From contig JAUNGT010000005.1 of assembly GCA_030524455.1 (NCBI GenBank), positions 53,817-117,816 of the forward strand: a stretch of 64,000 nucleotides of DNA, given 5' to 3'. The first letter of the stretch is position 1. The number at the start of each line of letters is the position of its first letter. Origin of the DNA: Eubacteriales bacterium. GTDB taxonomy: Bacteria > Bacillota > Clostridia > Lachnospirales > Lachnospiraceae. A program made the translations under genes and the position numbers. The notes beneath the pieces are model-generated. The model worked only from the letters and a program-made list of their open reading frames with translations. It did no database searches and was not told the origin of the DNA. Of this stretch, positions 17,904 to 25,466 are shown piece after piece.

Positions 17904-18266
17904 ATGGAAAAGAAGGAGAGAAAATATAGAAGAATGCTGGCGGTGCAGCAGTGGAAGGGGAACTTCCCGCTGTGGATTTCCGGGACGCTTTCCAGCGCGA
18001 TCCTGGTGTTTTTGGCAGTGTGCTGGGCCTTTCAGGAGAGGGGATGGCATGCGCCGCTGATTGCCGGCTGCGCCGCCATCGCGCTTTTCTGGATCGGCAA
18101 AAAAAGCGTCTGTCCGGACCGCTTTTGCCGGGAGCAGCTGGAGATGTCCGGGGTATCCAGGGCGCGGATCCGGGGGATCATCCGGCTCCAGATGGCGTGG
18201 ATGTACCTGGCGGCGGTTCCCGCCGGCGTGGCGGCCGGCCTGCTGGTGCGGCCGCTGCTGTGCTAG
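17904..18266 (+). CDS. small membrane protein of unknown function
   Basis: A 120-residue protein with a basic N-terminus (MEKKERKYRRM) and three hydrophobic stretches, at about residues 27-42, 48-65 and 95-115. Between the second and third lies a Cys-containing cytoplasm-like loop (KKSVCPDRFCREQLEMSG). I do not recognise the family. GAGGGAGG lies five to six bases before the ATG, and codon use matches the neighbours, so I regard it as a real gene. It stands alone: the tandem repeat precedes it and a long palindrome covers its stop codon. Confidence 0.6.
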   Translation: MEKKERKYRRMLAVQQWKGNFPLWISGTLSSAILVFLAVCWAFQERGWHAPLIAGCAAIALFWIGKKSVCPDRFCREQLEMSGVSRARIRGIIRLQMAWMYLAAVPAGVAAGLLVRPLLC

Positions 18267-18295
18267 TACATCGTTTTTAATTTACGATGTACTAG
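18263..18295 (+). repeat. 12-bp perfect palindrome over the stop codon
   Basis: CTAGTACATCGT at 18263-18274 pairs with ACGATGTACTAG at 18284-18295 around an A/T-rich loop. There is no T-run after it, so it is not a standard terminator; it could protect the mRNA 3' end, with the true terminator 24 bases on. Confidence 0.55.
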
Positions 18296-18318
18296 AGAGC
18301 GTTTGAAAAAGATTCCGG

Positions 18319-18352
18319 GGAGGTCTGCAACTCAGACCTCCTTTTTGTTTTT
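18319..18352 (+). terminator. rho-independent terminator
   Basis: GGAGGTCTG, five-base loop, CAGACCTCC, then TTTTTGTTTTT. It ends the small membrane-protein transcript; its stem overlaps the 3' end of plsC on the other strand. Confidence 0.85.
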
Positions 18353-19066
18353 CTCATACATTTCGGAAATTCGTTGTACCACCGTGTCCGTCAGCGCCTT
18401 TTTGGCTTCCCGGTCCAGGTGATCTGTGTAAATCGGCTCGCCGTATTCGACGATAACGCGGGCCTTTTTGATTTTGGGAAGATGGTTTTCAAAAATCTCC
18501 GCCGCGTTGGTGATGGCCATGGGCACGATCGGGCATTTGGACTTTTCCGCGATCTTTAGGCTGCCGGCATGGAAGGGCAGCAGGGGGGCGTCGGTTTTGT
18601 TGCGGGTCCCCTCCGGGAAGATGCAGATGGAGACGCCCTTTTTCATCTCGTCGATGGCGGCCAGGATCGTCTTTAGGCCCTCCTTGACGTCGCTGCGGTC
18701 CAAAAACAGGCAGTGCAGATTTTTCATCCAGGCAGACAGAAGCGGGATCTTCAAAAATTCCTTTTTGGCGATATAGCCGGTGGTGCGGGGCACGCGCACA
18801 TAGGTCAGCACGATGTCGAAATAGCTGCGGTGATTGCCCACATAGAGCACCGGCATGTCCTTCGGGACCCGCTCCTCCCCCAGGTAGGTGACGGAAACGC
18901 CGGAGAGGCGCAGCACCATCCGAAAGGCCCAGTTGACAATGGCGAGGGAGCTTTTGTCCCTGGCGGCCGGGCTGATTTTGCCCACGATCCACTCTGCGAT
19001 CAGAAGCGGGATGCTCAGGATCAGGAAAAGCACGACAAACAATGCGGTAATGATAAAACGGATCAT
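18332..19066 (-). CDS. plsC: 1-acyl-sn-glycerol-3-phosphate acyltransferase (PlsC family)
   Basis: Adds the second acyl chain to lysophosphatidic acid at the membrane, giving phosphatidic acid. The 244-residue protein has an N-terminal membrane segment (IITALFVVLFLILSIPLLIA), the catalytic NHRSYFD (HX4D), LFLDRSDVKEG, and the phosphate-binding FPEGTRNKTD, followed by IVPMAITNA. Length and motif spacing are normal. GAGGAG lies eight bases before the ATG. No lipid genes adjoin it, and another lysophospholipid acyltransferase of the same family cannot be excluded. Confidence 0.9.
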   Translation of the reverse strand: MIRFIITALFVVLFLILSIPLLIAEWIVGKISPAARDKSSLAIVNWAFRMVLRLSGVSVTYLGEERVPKDMPVLYVGNHRSYFDIVLTYVRVPRTTGYIAKKEFLKIPLLSAWMKNLHCLFLDRSDVKEGLKTILAAIDEMKKGVSICIFPEGTRNKTDAPLLPFHAGSLKIAEKSKCPIVPMAITNAAEIFENHLPKIKKARVIVEYGEPIYTDHLDREAKKALTDTVVQRISEMYEKNKKEV

Positions 19067-19202
19067 AACGGTTCTCCTCGTTTCAAGCGCCCTGCAGGGC
19101 GCGGCGTTTTTTTAAGTATACCGTCTGCGCTGCCGAAAAGCAAGCATAGGACAGGCGCAGCGTTTCATATAAATAGGCAGAGAAAGAGACGCGGAGGCGG
19201 GA

Positions 19203-19610
19203 ATGAGAAGAACAATTCGGATTTTGGCGGCGATCGGCCTGCTTGGCCTGCTGCTTGCAGGCTGCGGCAAAGGACAGGCCGGGGAAGAAAGGATGGATCT
19301 GGAATTTACCGTGGTGGACGAGGCGCGTCTGCCGGAGGAGCTTTTTTCGATGATTGAGAAAAAAAAGGCGGAGCCCTTTAAGCTCACCTACGGGGACGGG
19401 GGCTATCTGTACCTGTGCATGGGCTACGGCGAACAGCCCACGGGAGGCTACAGCATCACGGTGAACGAGCTTTACGCCACCCGCAACGCCATTTATCTGG
19501 ATACGGGGCTGATCGGGCCGAAGGAGGCCCCGGAGAAGGGAGAAAACCCTTCCTATCCTTATATCGTCATAAAAACCCCGTTTGTGGATAAAACAGTGGT
19601 GTTTGACTGA
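19203..19610 (+). CDS. PrcB-like domain lipoprotein
   Basis: A 135-residue protein with a signal sequence and lipobox (GLLGLLLAGC), so anchored on the outer face of the membrane. The rest is a single domain with GYGEQPTGGYSITVNELYA and a late NPSYPYIVIKTP, which resembles the PrcB C-terminal domain first noted in the spirochaete dentilisin protease complex. In Clostridia such lipoproteins stand alone and their role is not known. GCGGAGGCGG lies just before the ATG. It lies 59 bases upstream of pyrC but shares no clear functional link. Confidence 0.72.
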   Translation: MRRTIRILAAIGLLGLLLAGCGKGQAGEERMDLEFTVVDEARLPEELFSMIEKKKAEPFKLTYGDGGYLYLCMGYGEQPTGGYSITVNELYATRNAIYLDTGLIGPKEAPEKGENPSYPYIVIKTPFVDKTVVFD

Positions 19611-19668
19611 AAACCATGGTAAACTAAAGCAGAAAAAGGACATACTAATGAAAAAAGGAGAGCGCGAG

Positions 19669-20976
19669 ATGATTCTGATCAGAAACTGCCGCATGATCGA
19701 TCCGGCCACCGGCACGGACGGCCTGCGGGACATTTTGACGGATGGGGACAAAATTATAAAAATCGCTGCGCCGGGAAGCATTGCGCAGGCCCGGGGCGCA
19801 GCGGGGGCGGAAGGCTTTGGCAGCCTGCGGGTGATCGAGGCGGACGGCCTTGTGGCCGCTCCGGGACTGGTGGACACCCATGTGCACTTCCGCGATCCGG
19901 GTGCGGAATACAAGGAGGATATCAAGACGGGGGCGGCTGCCGCGGCGGCGGGAGGCTTCACCAGCGTGGTGCTGATGGCCAATACCACGCCTCATGTGGA
20001 CAATGAGGAGACGCTTTCCTATGTGATCGAAAAGGGAAAAAAGACGGATATCCATGTCTATACCTGCGCCAACGTGACCATGGACATGGCCGGCGACGAG
20101 CTGACCGATATGGAAGGGCTGGCGAGGGCCGGGGCGGTGGGCTTTACCGACGACGGCAAGCCGTTGATGGACGCGCGGCTTGTCCGCAGGGCCATGCAGG
20201 AGGCGGCACGGCTTCACCGGCCCATCAGCTTCCATGAGGAGAATCCGGCCTATATTGTCAACAACGGCATAAATGCCGGAGCGGCCAGCGCCCATTTCGG
20301 ACTTGGCGGATCGGACAGGCAGGCGGAGATCGATATGGTGCGCCGGGATCTGTCCATCGGACTGGAGACGGGAGCGGACGTGGTGATCCAGCATATCAGC
20401 GCGCGGGAGGCGGTGGAGCTGGTGCGCTGCGCCCGCAAAAAGAGCGCCCGCATCCACGCGGAGGCGACGCCGCATCATTTTTCCCTGACGGAGGAGGCAC
20501 TGATCCGCTACGGGACGATGGCGAAGATGAATCCGCCCCTGCGGGAGGAGGCGGACCGGCTGGCCATCATCGAGGGGCTTAAGGACGGCTCCATCGACCT
20601 TATCGCCACCGACCACGCCCCCCACGCGGCGCAGGAGAAGGCAAAGCCCCTGACGGAGGCTCCCAGCGGCATCATCGGCCTGGAGACGGCCCTGCCGCTC
20701 GGGCTGATGAATCTGGTGGAGACCGGCGCGCTGAGCCTTTTGGAGCTGCTGGCCTGCATGACGGTGAATCCTGCCCGGCTCTATCGCCTGGACGCCGGCT
20801 ATCTGGCGGAGGGCGGCCCGGCGGATTTGGTGCTGTTTGATCCGGAGAAGGAGTGGGTTCCGGAGCACTTTTGCTCCAAATCCCAGAATTCCCCGTTTCT
20901 GGGGCAGAAGCTGAAAGGCCGGGTGAAATACACGGTTTGCCGGGGAAAAATAGCGTATGAGGAAGGAGAGGGCTGA
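19669..20976 (+). CDS. pyrC: dihydroorotase
   Basis: Cyclises carbamoyl-aspartate to dihydroorotate in pyrimidine synthesis. This is a class I enzyme of 435 residues with the metal site DTHVHFRDPG, MANTTPHVDN, the substrate region HEENP, the later QHISARE and EATPHHFSL histidines, and the catalytic ATDHAPH. I start at 19669 (MILIRNCRMIDP) because AAAAAAGGAGA lies eight bases upstream; the ATG at 19648 adds only seven residues and is also possible. The stop overlaps the pyrK start by one base. Confidence 0.95.
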   Translation: MILIRNCRMIDPATGTDGLRDILTDGDKIIKIAAPGSIAQARGAAGAEGFGSLRVIEADGLVAAPGLVDTHVHFRDPGAEYKEDIKTGAAAAAAGGFTSVVLMANTTPHVDNEETLSYVIEKGKKTDIHVYTCANVTMDMAGDELTDMEGLARAGAVGFTDDGKPLMDARLVRRAMQEAARLHRPISFHEENPAYIVNNGINAGAASAHFGLGGSDRQAEIDMVRRDLSIGLETGADVVIQHISAREAVELVRCARKKSARIHAEATPHHFSLTEEALIRYGTMAKMNPPLREEADRLAIIEGLKDGSIDLIATDHAPHAAQEKAKPLTEAPSGIIGLETALPLGLMNLVETGALSLLELLACMTVNPARLYRLDAGYLAEGGPADLVLFDPEKEWVPEHFCSKSQNSPFLGQKLKGRVKYTVCRGKIAYEEGEG

Positions 20977-21758
20977 TGGCACAGAAGAAAAAGGTGACGG
21001 CCAGGGTGGTGGGACAGCGCCGCCTGGCGGAGGGAATCTACGATCTGTCCCTGGAGACACCGCTGGCTTTTGAGGCGGTCTGCGGGCAGTTTGTGGGCGT
21101 CTATCCAAAGGATAAGAGCACGCTGCTGCCCCGGCCCATCAGCATCTGCGAGACGGACCGCGAAAGAGGGCTTCTGCGGCTGGTGTACCGGGTGGCAGGC
21201 AAGGGAACGGCGGAGTTTTCCGGACTGAAAGCCGGGGACACGGCAGAGCTTCTCGGCGTTTTGGGAAACGGCTTTCCGACGGACAAGGCAAAGCCGGGCA
21301 TGACGGCCCTGCTCTTTGGCGGCGGCATCGGCGTGCCTCCGATTTTGCAGCTGGCCAAGGAGCTTTCCTGTGAAAAGCTGATTGTGCCCGGCTACCGGGA
21401 CAGCCAGTGCTTTTTGATGGAGGACTTTGAAAAATACGGCGCCGTCTATCCGGCGACGGAGGACGGCAGCGTGGGGACGAAGGGCAACGTGCTGGACGCG
21501 GTGCGGCAAAACGGCCTGCGGGCGGATATCATCTATGCCTGCGGCCCCATGCCCATGCTGAGGGCGGTGAAGCAATATGCGCTGGAGCAGGACATACCGG
21601 CCTACATATCCCTGGAGGAGCGGATGGCCTGCGGCGTGGGCGCCTGTCTGGGCTGCGTCTGCAGGACCGCCAAAAAAGACCCCCATTCCCATGTGAACAA
21701 CGCCCGGATCTGCACGGACGGACCGGTATTTGAGGCGAGGGAGGTGGAAATCGGATGA
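20976..21758 (+). CDS. pyrK: dihydroorotate dehydrogenase electron-transfer subunit
   Basis: PyrK carries FAD and a 2Fe-2S cluster and passes electrons from PyrD to NAD+, forming the class 1B PyrD2K2 complex. The 260-residue protein has the flavin site LPRPISICETD, the nucleotide region GGGIGVPPILQLA, YACGPMPMLRAV, and the cluster cysteines CGVGACLGCVC plus a downstream CTDGPVF. It overlaps pyrC by one base and pyrD by four (ATGA), so the three are translationally coupled. Confidence 0.95.
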   Translation: MAQKKKVTARVVGQRRLAEGIYDLSLETPLAFEAVCGQFVGVYPKDKSTLLPRPISICETDRERGLLRLVYRVAGKGTAEFSGLKAGDTAELLGVLGNGFPTDKAKPGMTALLFGGGIGVPPILQLAKELSCEKLIVPGYRDSQCFLMEDFEKYGAVYPATEDGSVGTKGNVLDAVRQNGLRADIIYACGPMPMLRAVKQYALEQDIPAYISLEERMACGVGACLGCVCRTAKKDPHSHVNNARICTDGPVFEAREVEIG

Positions 21759-22657
21759 AAACAGCGGTAACGATAGCGGGCGTGACCTTTCAGAACCCGG
21801 TGATGACCGGCTCCGGCACCTTCGGCTCCGGCATGGAATACAGTGAATTTGTGGATTTAAACCGCCTGGGGGCGGTTGTCACAAAGGGCGTGGCGAACGT
21901 TCCCTGGCCCGGCAACCCCACCCCGCGGGTGGCGGAGGTCTACGGCGGGATGCTGAATGCCATCGGCCTGCAAAATCCCGGCATCGACGTGTTTATCGAG
22001 CGGGATCTGGCTTTTTTGAAGCAGTTTGACACAAAGGTGATCGTCAACGTCTGCGGAAAGACGGTGGAGGATTATCTGGAGGTGGTGGAGCGGCTGGCGG
22101 ACACGGATATCGATATGCTGGAGATCAATGTCTCCTGCCCTAACGTCAAGGAGGGGGCCATCGCCTTCGGACAGAAGGCCGAGGCGCTGTTTGACATTAC
22201 CTCCCGGATCAAAAGGGCGGCCAGACAGCCTGTGATCATGAAGCTGAGCCCCAACGTCACGGACATCACCGAGATGGCGCGGGCGGCGGAGGCGGCCGGC
22301 GCGGATGCGATCTCCCTGATCAACACGATCACCGGCATGAAGATCGATATCGAGCGGCGCAGCTTCGCTTTGGCCAACAAAACCGGCGGCATGTCCGGCC
22401 CGGCCATCAAGCCCGTGGCGGTGCGCATGGTATGGCAGTGCGCCAACGCGGTGAAAATCCCGATCATCGGTATGGGAGGGATCGCCACGGCGGAGGACGC
22501 GGTGGAATTTTTGATGGCGGGCGCTACGGCGGTGGCCGTGGGTGCCATGAATTTTGTGAACCCTTACGCCACGGCGCAGATCGCGGACGGCATCGAGGCC
22601 TTTCTGGAAAGGCACGGCATTGAGGATATCCGGGAGATCATCGGATGCGTCCGATGA
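21755..22657 (+). CDS. pyrD: dihydroorotate dehydrogenase, class 1B catalytic subunit
   Basis: Oxidises dihydroorotate to orotate with FMN. The 300-residue TIM barrel shows NPVMTGSGTFGSG, the catalytic-Cys region INVSCPNVKEG, KLSPNVTDI, LINTITGM, GGMSGPAIKPVA and the phosphate site IIGMGGI...GATAVAVGAMNF. A catalytic Cys, together with the adjacent pyrK, marks class 1B. The remaining pyrimidine genes are outside the window. Confidence 0.95.
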   Translation: MKTAVTIAGVTFQNPVMTGSGTFGSGMEYSEFVDLNRLGAVVTKGVANVPWPGNPTPRVAEVYGGMLNAIGLQNPGIDVFIERDLAFLKQFDTKVIVNVCGKTVEDYLEVVERLADTDIDMLEINVSCPNVKEGAIAFGQKAEALFDITSRIKRAARQPVIMKLSPNVTDITEMARAAEAAGADAISLINTITGMKIDIERRSFALANKTGGMSGPAIKPVAVRMVWQCANAVKIPIIGMGGIATAEDAVEFLMAGATAVAVGAMNFVNPYATAQIADGIEAFLERHGIEDIREIIGCVR

Positions 22658-22683
22658 CGGCGCAGTCAGAAGCTGACCCGTCA

Positions 22684-22713
22684 GTCATAAACCGCCTTCC
22701 GGCCGCATACTGT
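22684..22713 (+). promoter_or_regulatory. candidate sigma-E promoter of sipL
   Basis: GTCATAA at 22684-22690, 15 bases, CATACTGT at 22706-22713. It has the same layout as the spoIID promoter candidate at 4033, and SipL is a mother-cell coat protein in Clostridioides difficile, where sigma-E control is expected. Confidence 0.5.
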
Positions 22714-22756
22714 TTAGTACAGAGGACTGACAGGAAACGGCCGGGAGGTATTTTTT

Positions 22757-24319
22757 ATGGATCTGATACAGAAAAGCATACATATGGATCAGATAAAGTG
22801 CCAGGCGGGCACGCAGATCACGCTGGAGGATGATATCAACATCACGGACGCCAAGCCGGATGTGTATCAGCTGGTGACGGAGCAGGGGCAGATCGACCTG
22901 GAGGAGGTGCGGGCCATGGAGGATCACGTCCATGTGAAGGGTGCGCTCCGCTTCCGGGTGCTCTATATTTCGGAGGAGGAGGGGCACCGGCCGGCCTGCA
23001 TGGAGGGGACGCTGCCCTTTGAGGAGAGGGTCTTTCTGGACGGCGCAGAGGCCAGCGACAGCGTGACCGTCCGGACGGCGCTGGAGGATCTGAGCGTGGG
23101 GATGATCAATTCCCGCAAGCTTTCCGTGCAGGCGCTGCTGAACCTGGAGCTTTCCGTGGAAAAGCTGGTGGAGACCTGCGCCGCCGTCGGGCTTGAGGAC
23201 GAGGGGCTGGCGGAGGTGCGCAGAAAAACGCTGCAGCCCCTGAGCCTGATCATCGACAAAAAGGATATTTTCCGGGTGCGCCGGGAGGTGGAGCTGCCCG
23301 CCGGTATGCCGAACATTTTCAGCCTGCTGTGGCAGTCCTGCCGCTTAAAGGAGGTGTCCTTCAAAATCCAGGATGAGAAAATGCTCCTGCAGGGGGAGCT
23401 GTCGCTGTTTTTCCTCTACGAAGGGGAGGGAGAGGAGCGCCAGACTTTCTGGTACGAAACCACCGTCGCGATCGGCGGGACGGTGGAGTGCCAGGGGATG
23501 CGGGAGGGAATGCTGGAGGACATCCGATGCCGCATCGGCCACCGGGAAATTGAGGTGAAGGCGGACGAGGACGGGGAGGAGCGGCGCATCGCCCTGGAAC
23601 TGGTGCTGGAGCTGGATATGAAGCTCTATGAGGAGACGCGCATCGAGGTGATCTCCGATCTTTACGGTGTGACCCGCCAGATTGAGGCGGTGCGGCAGAC
23701 CGGGCTTTACCGGAGGCTGATCATCCGCAATACCGGCAAAACAAGGGCCGGCGGCCATGTCAGGGCCGCAAACGGCGTGCCCAGGCTGCAGCAGCTCTGC
23801 GGAAGCTTCGGCTGGATTGAGCTGGACAAGACGGAGCCTTCGGCGGAGGGCTTAAAGATTACCGGGGCGGTCCATGTGCAGCTTCTGTGCACTACGGAGG
23901 ACCCGGAGCTGCCCTTTTACTGTCTGAAGGGGGCCCTGCATTTTTCCTATACCATGGAGACGGCGGACGCGGACGGAGACTGCCTTTACCGGGTGGAGCC
24001 GCAGCTGGAGCAGCTGGACGCCTCCCTGGTGGACGGGGAGGAGGCGGAGGTCAAGGCCGTGCTCTCCCTCCGGGGGCTGGTGTGCCGGATCTGCCGGGAG
24101 GAAATGGTGTCCGGCGTACAGGTTGGCGAGCTGGACCCGGAGCGGCTGGCGGCCCTGCCGGGCATCGTGGTCTATATCGTCCAGGACGGCGACAGTCTCT
24201 GGAGCATCGGGAAAAAATATTATGTGCCGGTGGAGTGTATGAAGGAGATGAACGACCTGCCCGGAGAGGAGGTAAAATCCGGGGATAAGCTGCTGATTGT
24301 GAAAGGAACAGGAATTTGA
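22757..24319 (+). CDS. sipL: SipL-like spore coat morphogenesis protein (DUF3794/SPOCS + LysM)
   Basis: A 520-residue protein with repeated DUF3794 (SPOCS) domains and a C-terminal LysM domain (VYIVQDGDSLWSIGKKYYVP ending in KSGDKLLIVKG). This matches the architecture and length of C. difficile SipL, which binds SpoIVA through LysM and anchors the coat to the forespore. The N-terminus reads MDLIQKSIHMDQIKCQAGTQ, as in clostridial DUF3794 proteins. GGGAGG lies about eight bases before the ATG. It lies about 100 bases after pyrD behind its own sporulation-type promoter. Confidence 0.85.
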   Translation: MDLIQKSIHMDQIKCQAGTQITLEDDINITDAKPDVYQLVTEQGQIDLEEVRAMEDHVHVKGALRFRVLYISEEEGHRPACMEGTLPFEERVFLDGAEASDSVTVRTALEDLSVGMINSRKLSVQALLNLELSVEKLVETCAAVGLEDEGLAEVRRKTLQPLSLIIDKKDIFRVRREVELPAGMPNIFSLLWQSCRLKEVSFKIQDEKMLLQGELSLFFLYEGEGEERQTFWYETTVAIGGTVECQGMREGMLEDIRCRIGHREIEVKADEDGEERRIALELVLELDMKLYEETRIEVISDLYGVTRQIEAVRQTGLYRRLIIRNTGKTRAGGHVRAANGVPRLQQLCGSFGWIELDKTEPSAEGLKITGAVHVQLLCTTEDPELPFYCLKGALHFSYTMETADADGDCLYRVEPQLEQLDASLVDGEEAEVKAVLSLRGLVCRICREEMVSGVQVGELDPERLAALPGIVVYIVQDGDSLWSIGKKYYVPVECMKEMNDLPGEEVKSGDKLLIVKGTGI

Positions 24320-25344
24320 CAAAGGATACCGGAAAGAAAAGAGTGACAATTAAAGATATCGCGCAGCGCTGCGGCACCACGGCGAACACCGTGTCGCGGG
24401 TGCTGCGCGGGGACACAGGCATATCGGAGGCGACCTCCCGCAGGGTGAGGGAGGCCGCGGAGGAAATGGGCTATGTCCGCAACGGCCTGGCCTCCGCCAT
24501 GCGCTCGGGAAAAAGCCGGGTGATTTCCGTGATTGTGGACGATCTGCTGAATCCCCACTACGCCACGCTGATCAACCGGATCGACCTGCTGCTCAAAAGG
24601 GAGGGCTACGATACCATGACCCTGTGCACCCAGGGAGAGCTGGAAAAGGGGATGGACATGGCGCAGCTGTCCCTGTCCGGCATGGCGGACGGGATTTTTT
24701 ATTTCCCGGATGCCTGCGGCCCGCGGCTGGCCGGCCTGATCCGGCAGAGGAGGGTGCCCCTTGTTTTGCTGGATCGGGGGATTGCGGGCGTTTCGGCGGA
24801 TGTGGTCCGGCTGGATGACCGAAGGGGCGGGGAGCTGGCAGCGCAGCGCCTTTTGGAGGCAGGACATGAACGCTTCGTTTATCTGAGCGGGCCGCAGGAC
24901 AACGGGGCGGAGCCGCTGCGGCGGGGCGGCTTTCTGGACAGGCTGCAAAAAAGCGGCGTTCCCGGCGAAAGGATCCGCATCGCAGATTCGGACAGGGTGC
25001 AGCAGGCCATGCGGGAAAACCGCTTTTTGCCGCTTTTGGGGACGGACCGGGAGAGCGGGATTTTCGCGTTCAACGATCAGATTGCCTATTATGCCGTGAA
25101 TGCGCTGCGGCAAAGCGGCTGCCCGGTGCCGGGACAGGCCTCCGTTGTGGGCTGCGATTACATCCGGAGCCTGCTGCCGTATCTGCAGCCGCTCTCCAGC
25201 GTGGCGGGAACAAGCGGGGAGGAAATGGCGCAGAGGGCGGTGAAGCTTTTGCTGCGGAGGATAAGCGAGCCGGACGCCGAGGTGCGGGAGGAGATCCTCC
25301 CCGTGATCCTGCAGGAGCCGGACAGTACGGCGGGAAGAAAATGA
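24316..25344 (+). CDS. LacI family transcriptional regulator
   Basis: A 342-residue sugar-responsive repressor: N-terminal HTH (VTIKDIAQRCGTTANTVSRV and hinge region SGKSRVISVIV), then a periplasmic-binding-like domain with GIFAFNDQIAYYAVNALRQ. The likely start is the TTG at 24316, which overlaps the sipL stop (TTGA) and has AAAGGA about eight bases upstream; a GTG at 24343 would trim nine residues. The palindrome at 25388-25405 before the arabinofuranosidase gene is a plausible target. Effector unknown; the neighbours suggest an arabinose- or galactose-containing sugar. Confidence 0.88.
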   Translation: MTKDTGKKRVTIKDIAQRCGTTANTVSRVLRGDTGISEATSRRVREAAEEMGYVRNGLASAMRSGKSRVISVIVDDLLNPHYATLINRIDLLLKREGYDTMTLCTQGELEKGMDMAQLSLSGMADGIFYFPDACGPRLAGLIRQRRVPLVLLDRGIAGVSADVVRLDDRRGGELAAQRLLEAGHERFVYLSGPQDNGAEPLRRGGFLDRLQKSGVPGERIRIADSDRVQQAMRENRFLPLLGTDRESGIFAFNDQIAYYAVNALRQSGCPVPGQASVVGCDYIRSLLPYLQPLSSVAGTSGEEMAQRAVKLLLRRISEPDAEVREEILPVILQEPDSTAGRK

Positions 25345-25387
25345 CAAAAAAGCATAAAAATTTCCGCCTGGGTTCTGAATCAAATAT

Positions 25388-25405
25388 AAGATTAACGTAA
25401 ATCTT
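25388..25405 (+). promoter_or_regulatory. candidate LacI-family operator
   Basis: AAGATTAACGTAAATCTT is an 18-bp dyad (16 of 18 positions symmetric) with the central CG typical of LacI-family operators. It ends two bases before the -35 box of the arabinofuranosidase promoter. Confidence 0.5.
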
Positions 25406-25407
25406 AA

Positions 25408-25436
25408 TTGACAGATTTCCGGGGCGGACTTATAAT
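25408..25436 (+). promoter_or_regulatory. consensus sigma-A promoter of the GH51 gene
   Basis: TTGACA, exactly 17 bases, TATAAT: both boxes are perfect. So strong a promoter before a catabolic gene argues for tight repression, probably at the adjacent dyad. Confidence 0.85.
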
Positions 25437-25466
25437 GTCGGTATCAACGAAAGGGAGGGTGCCGAT

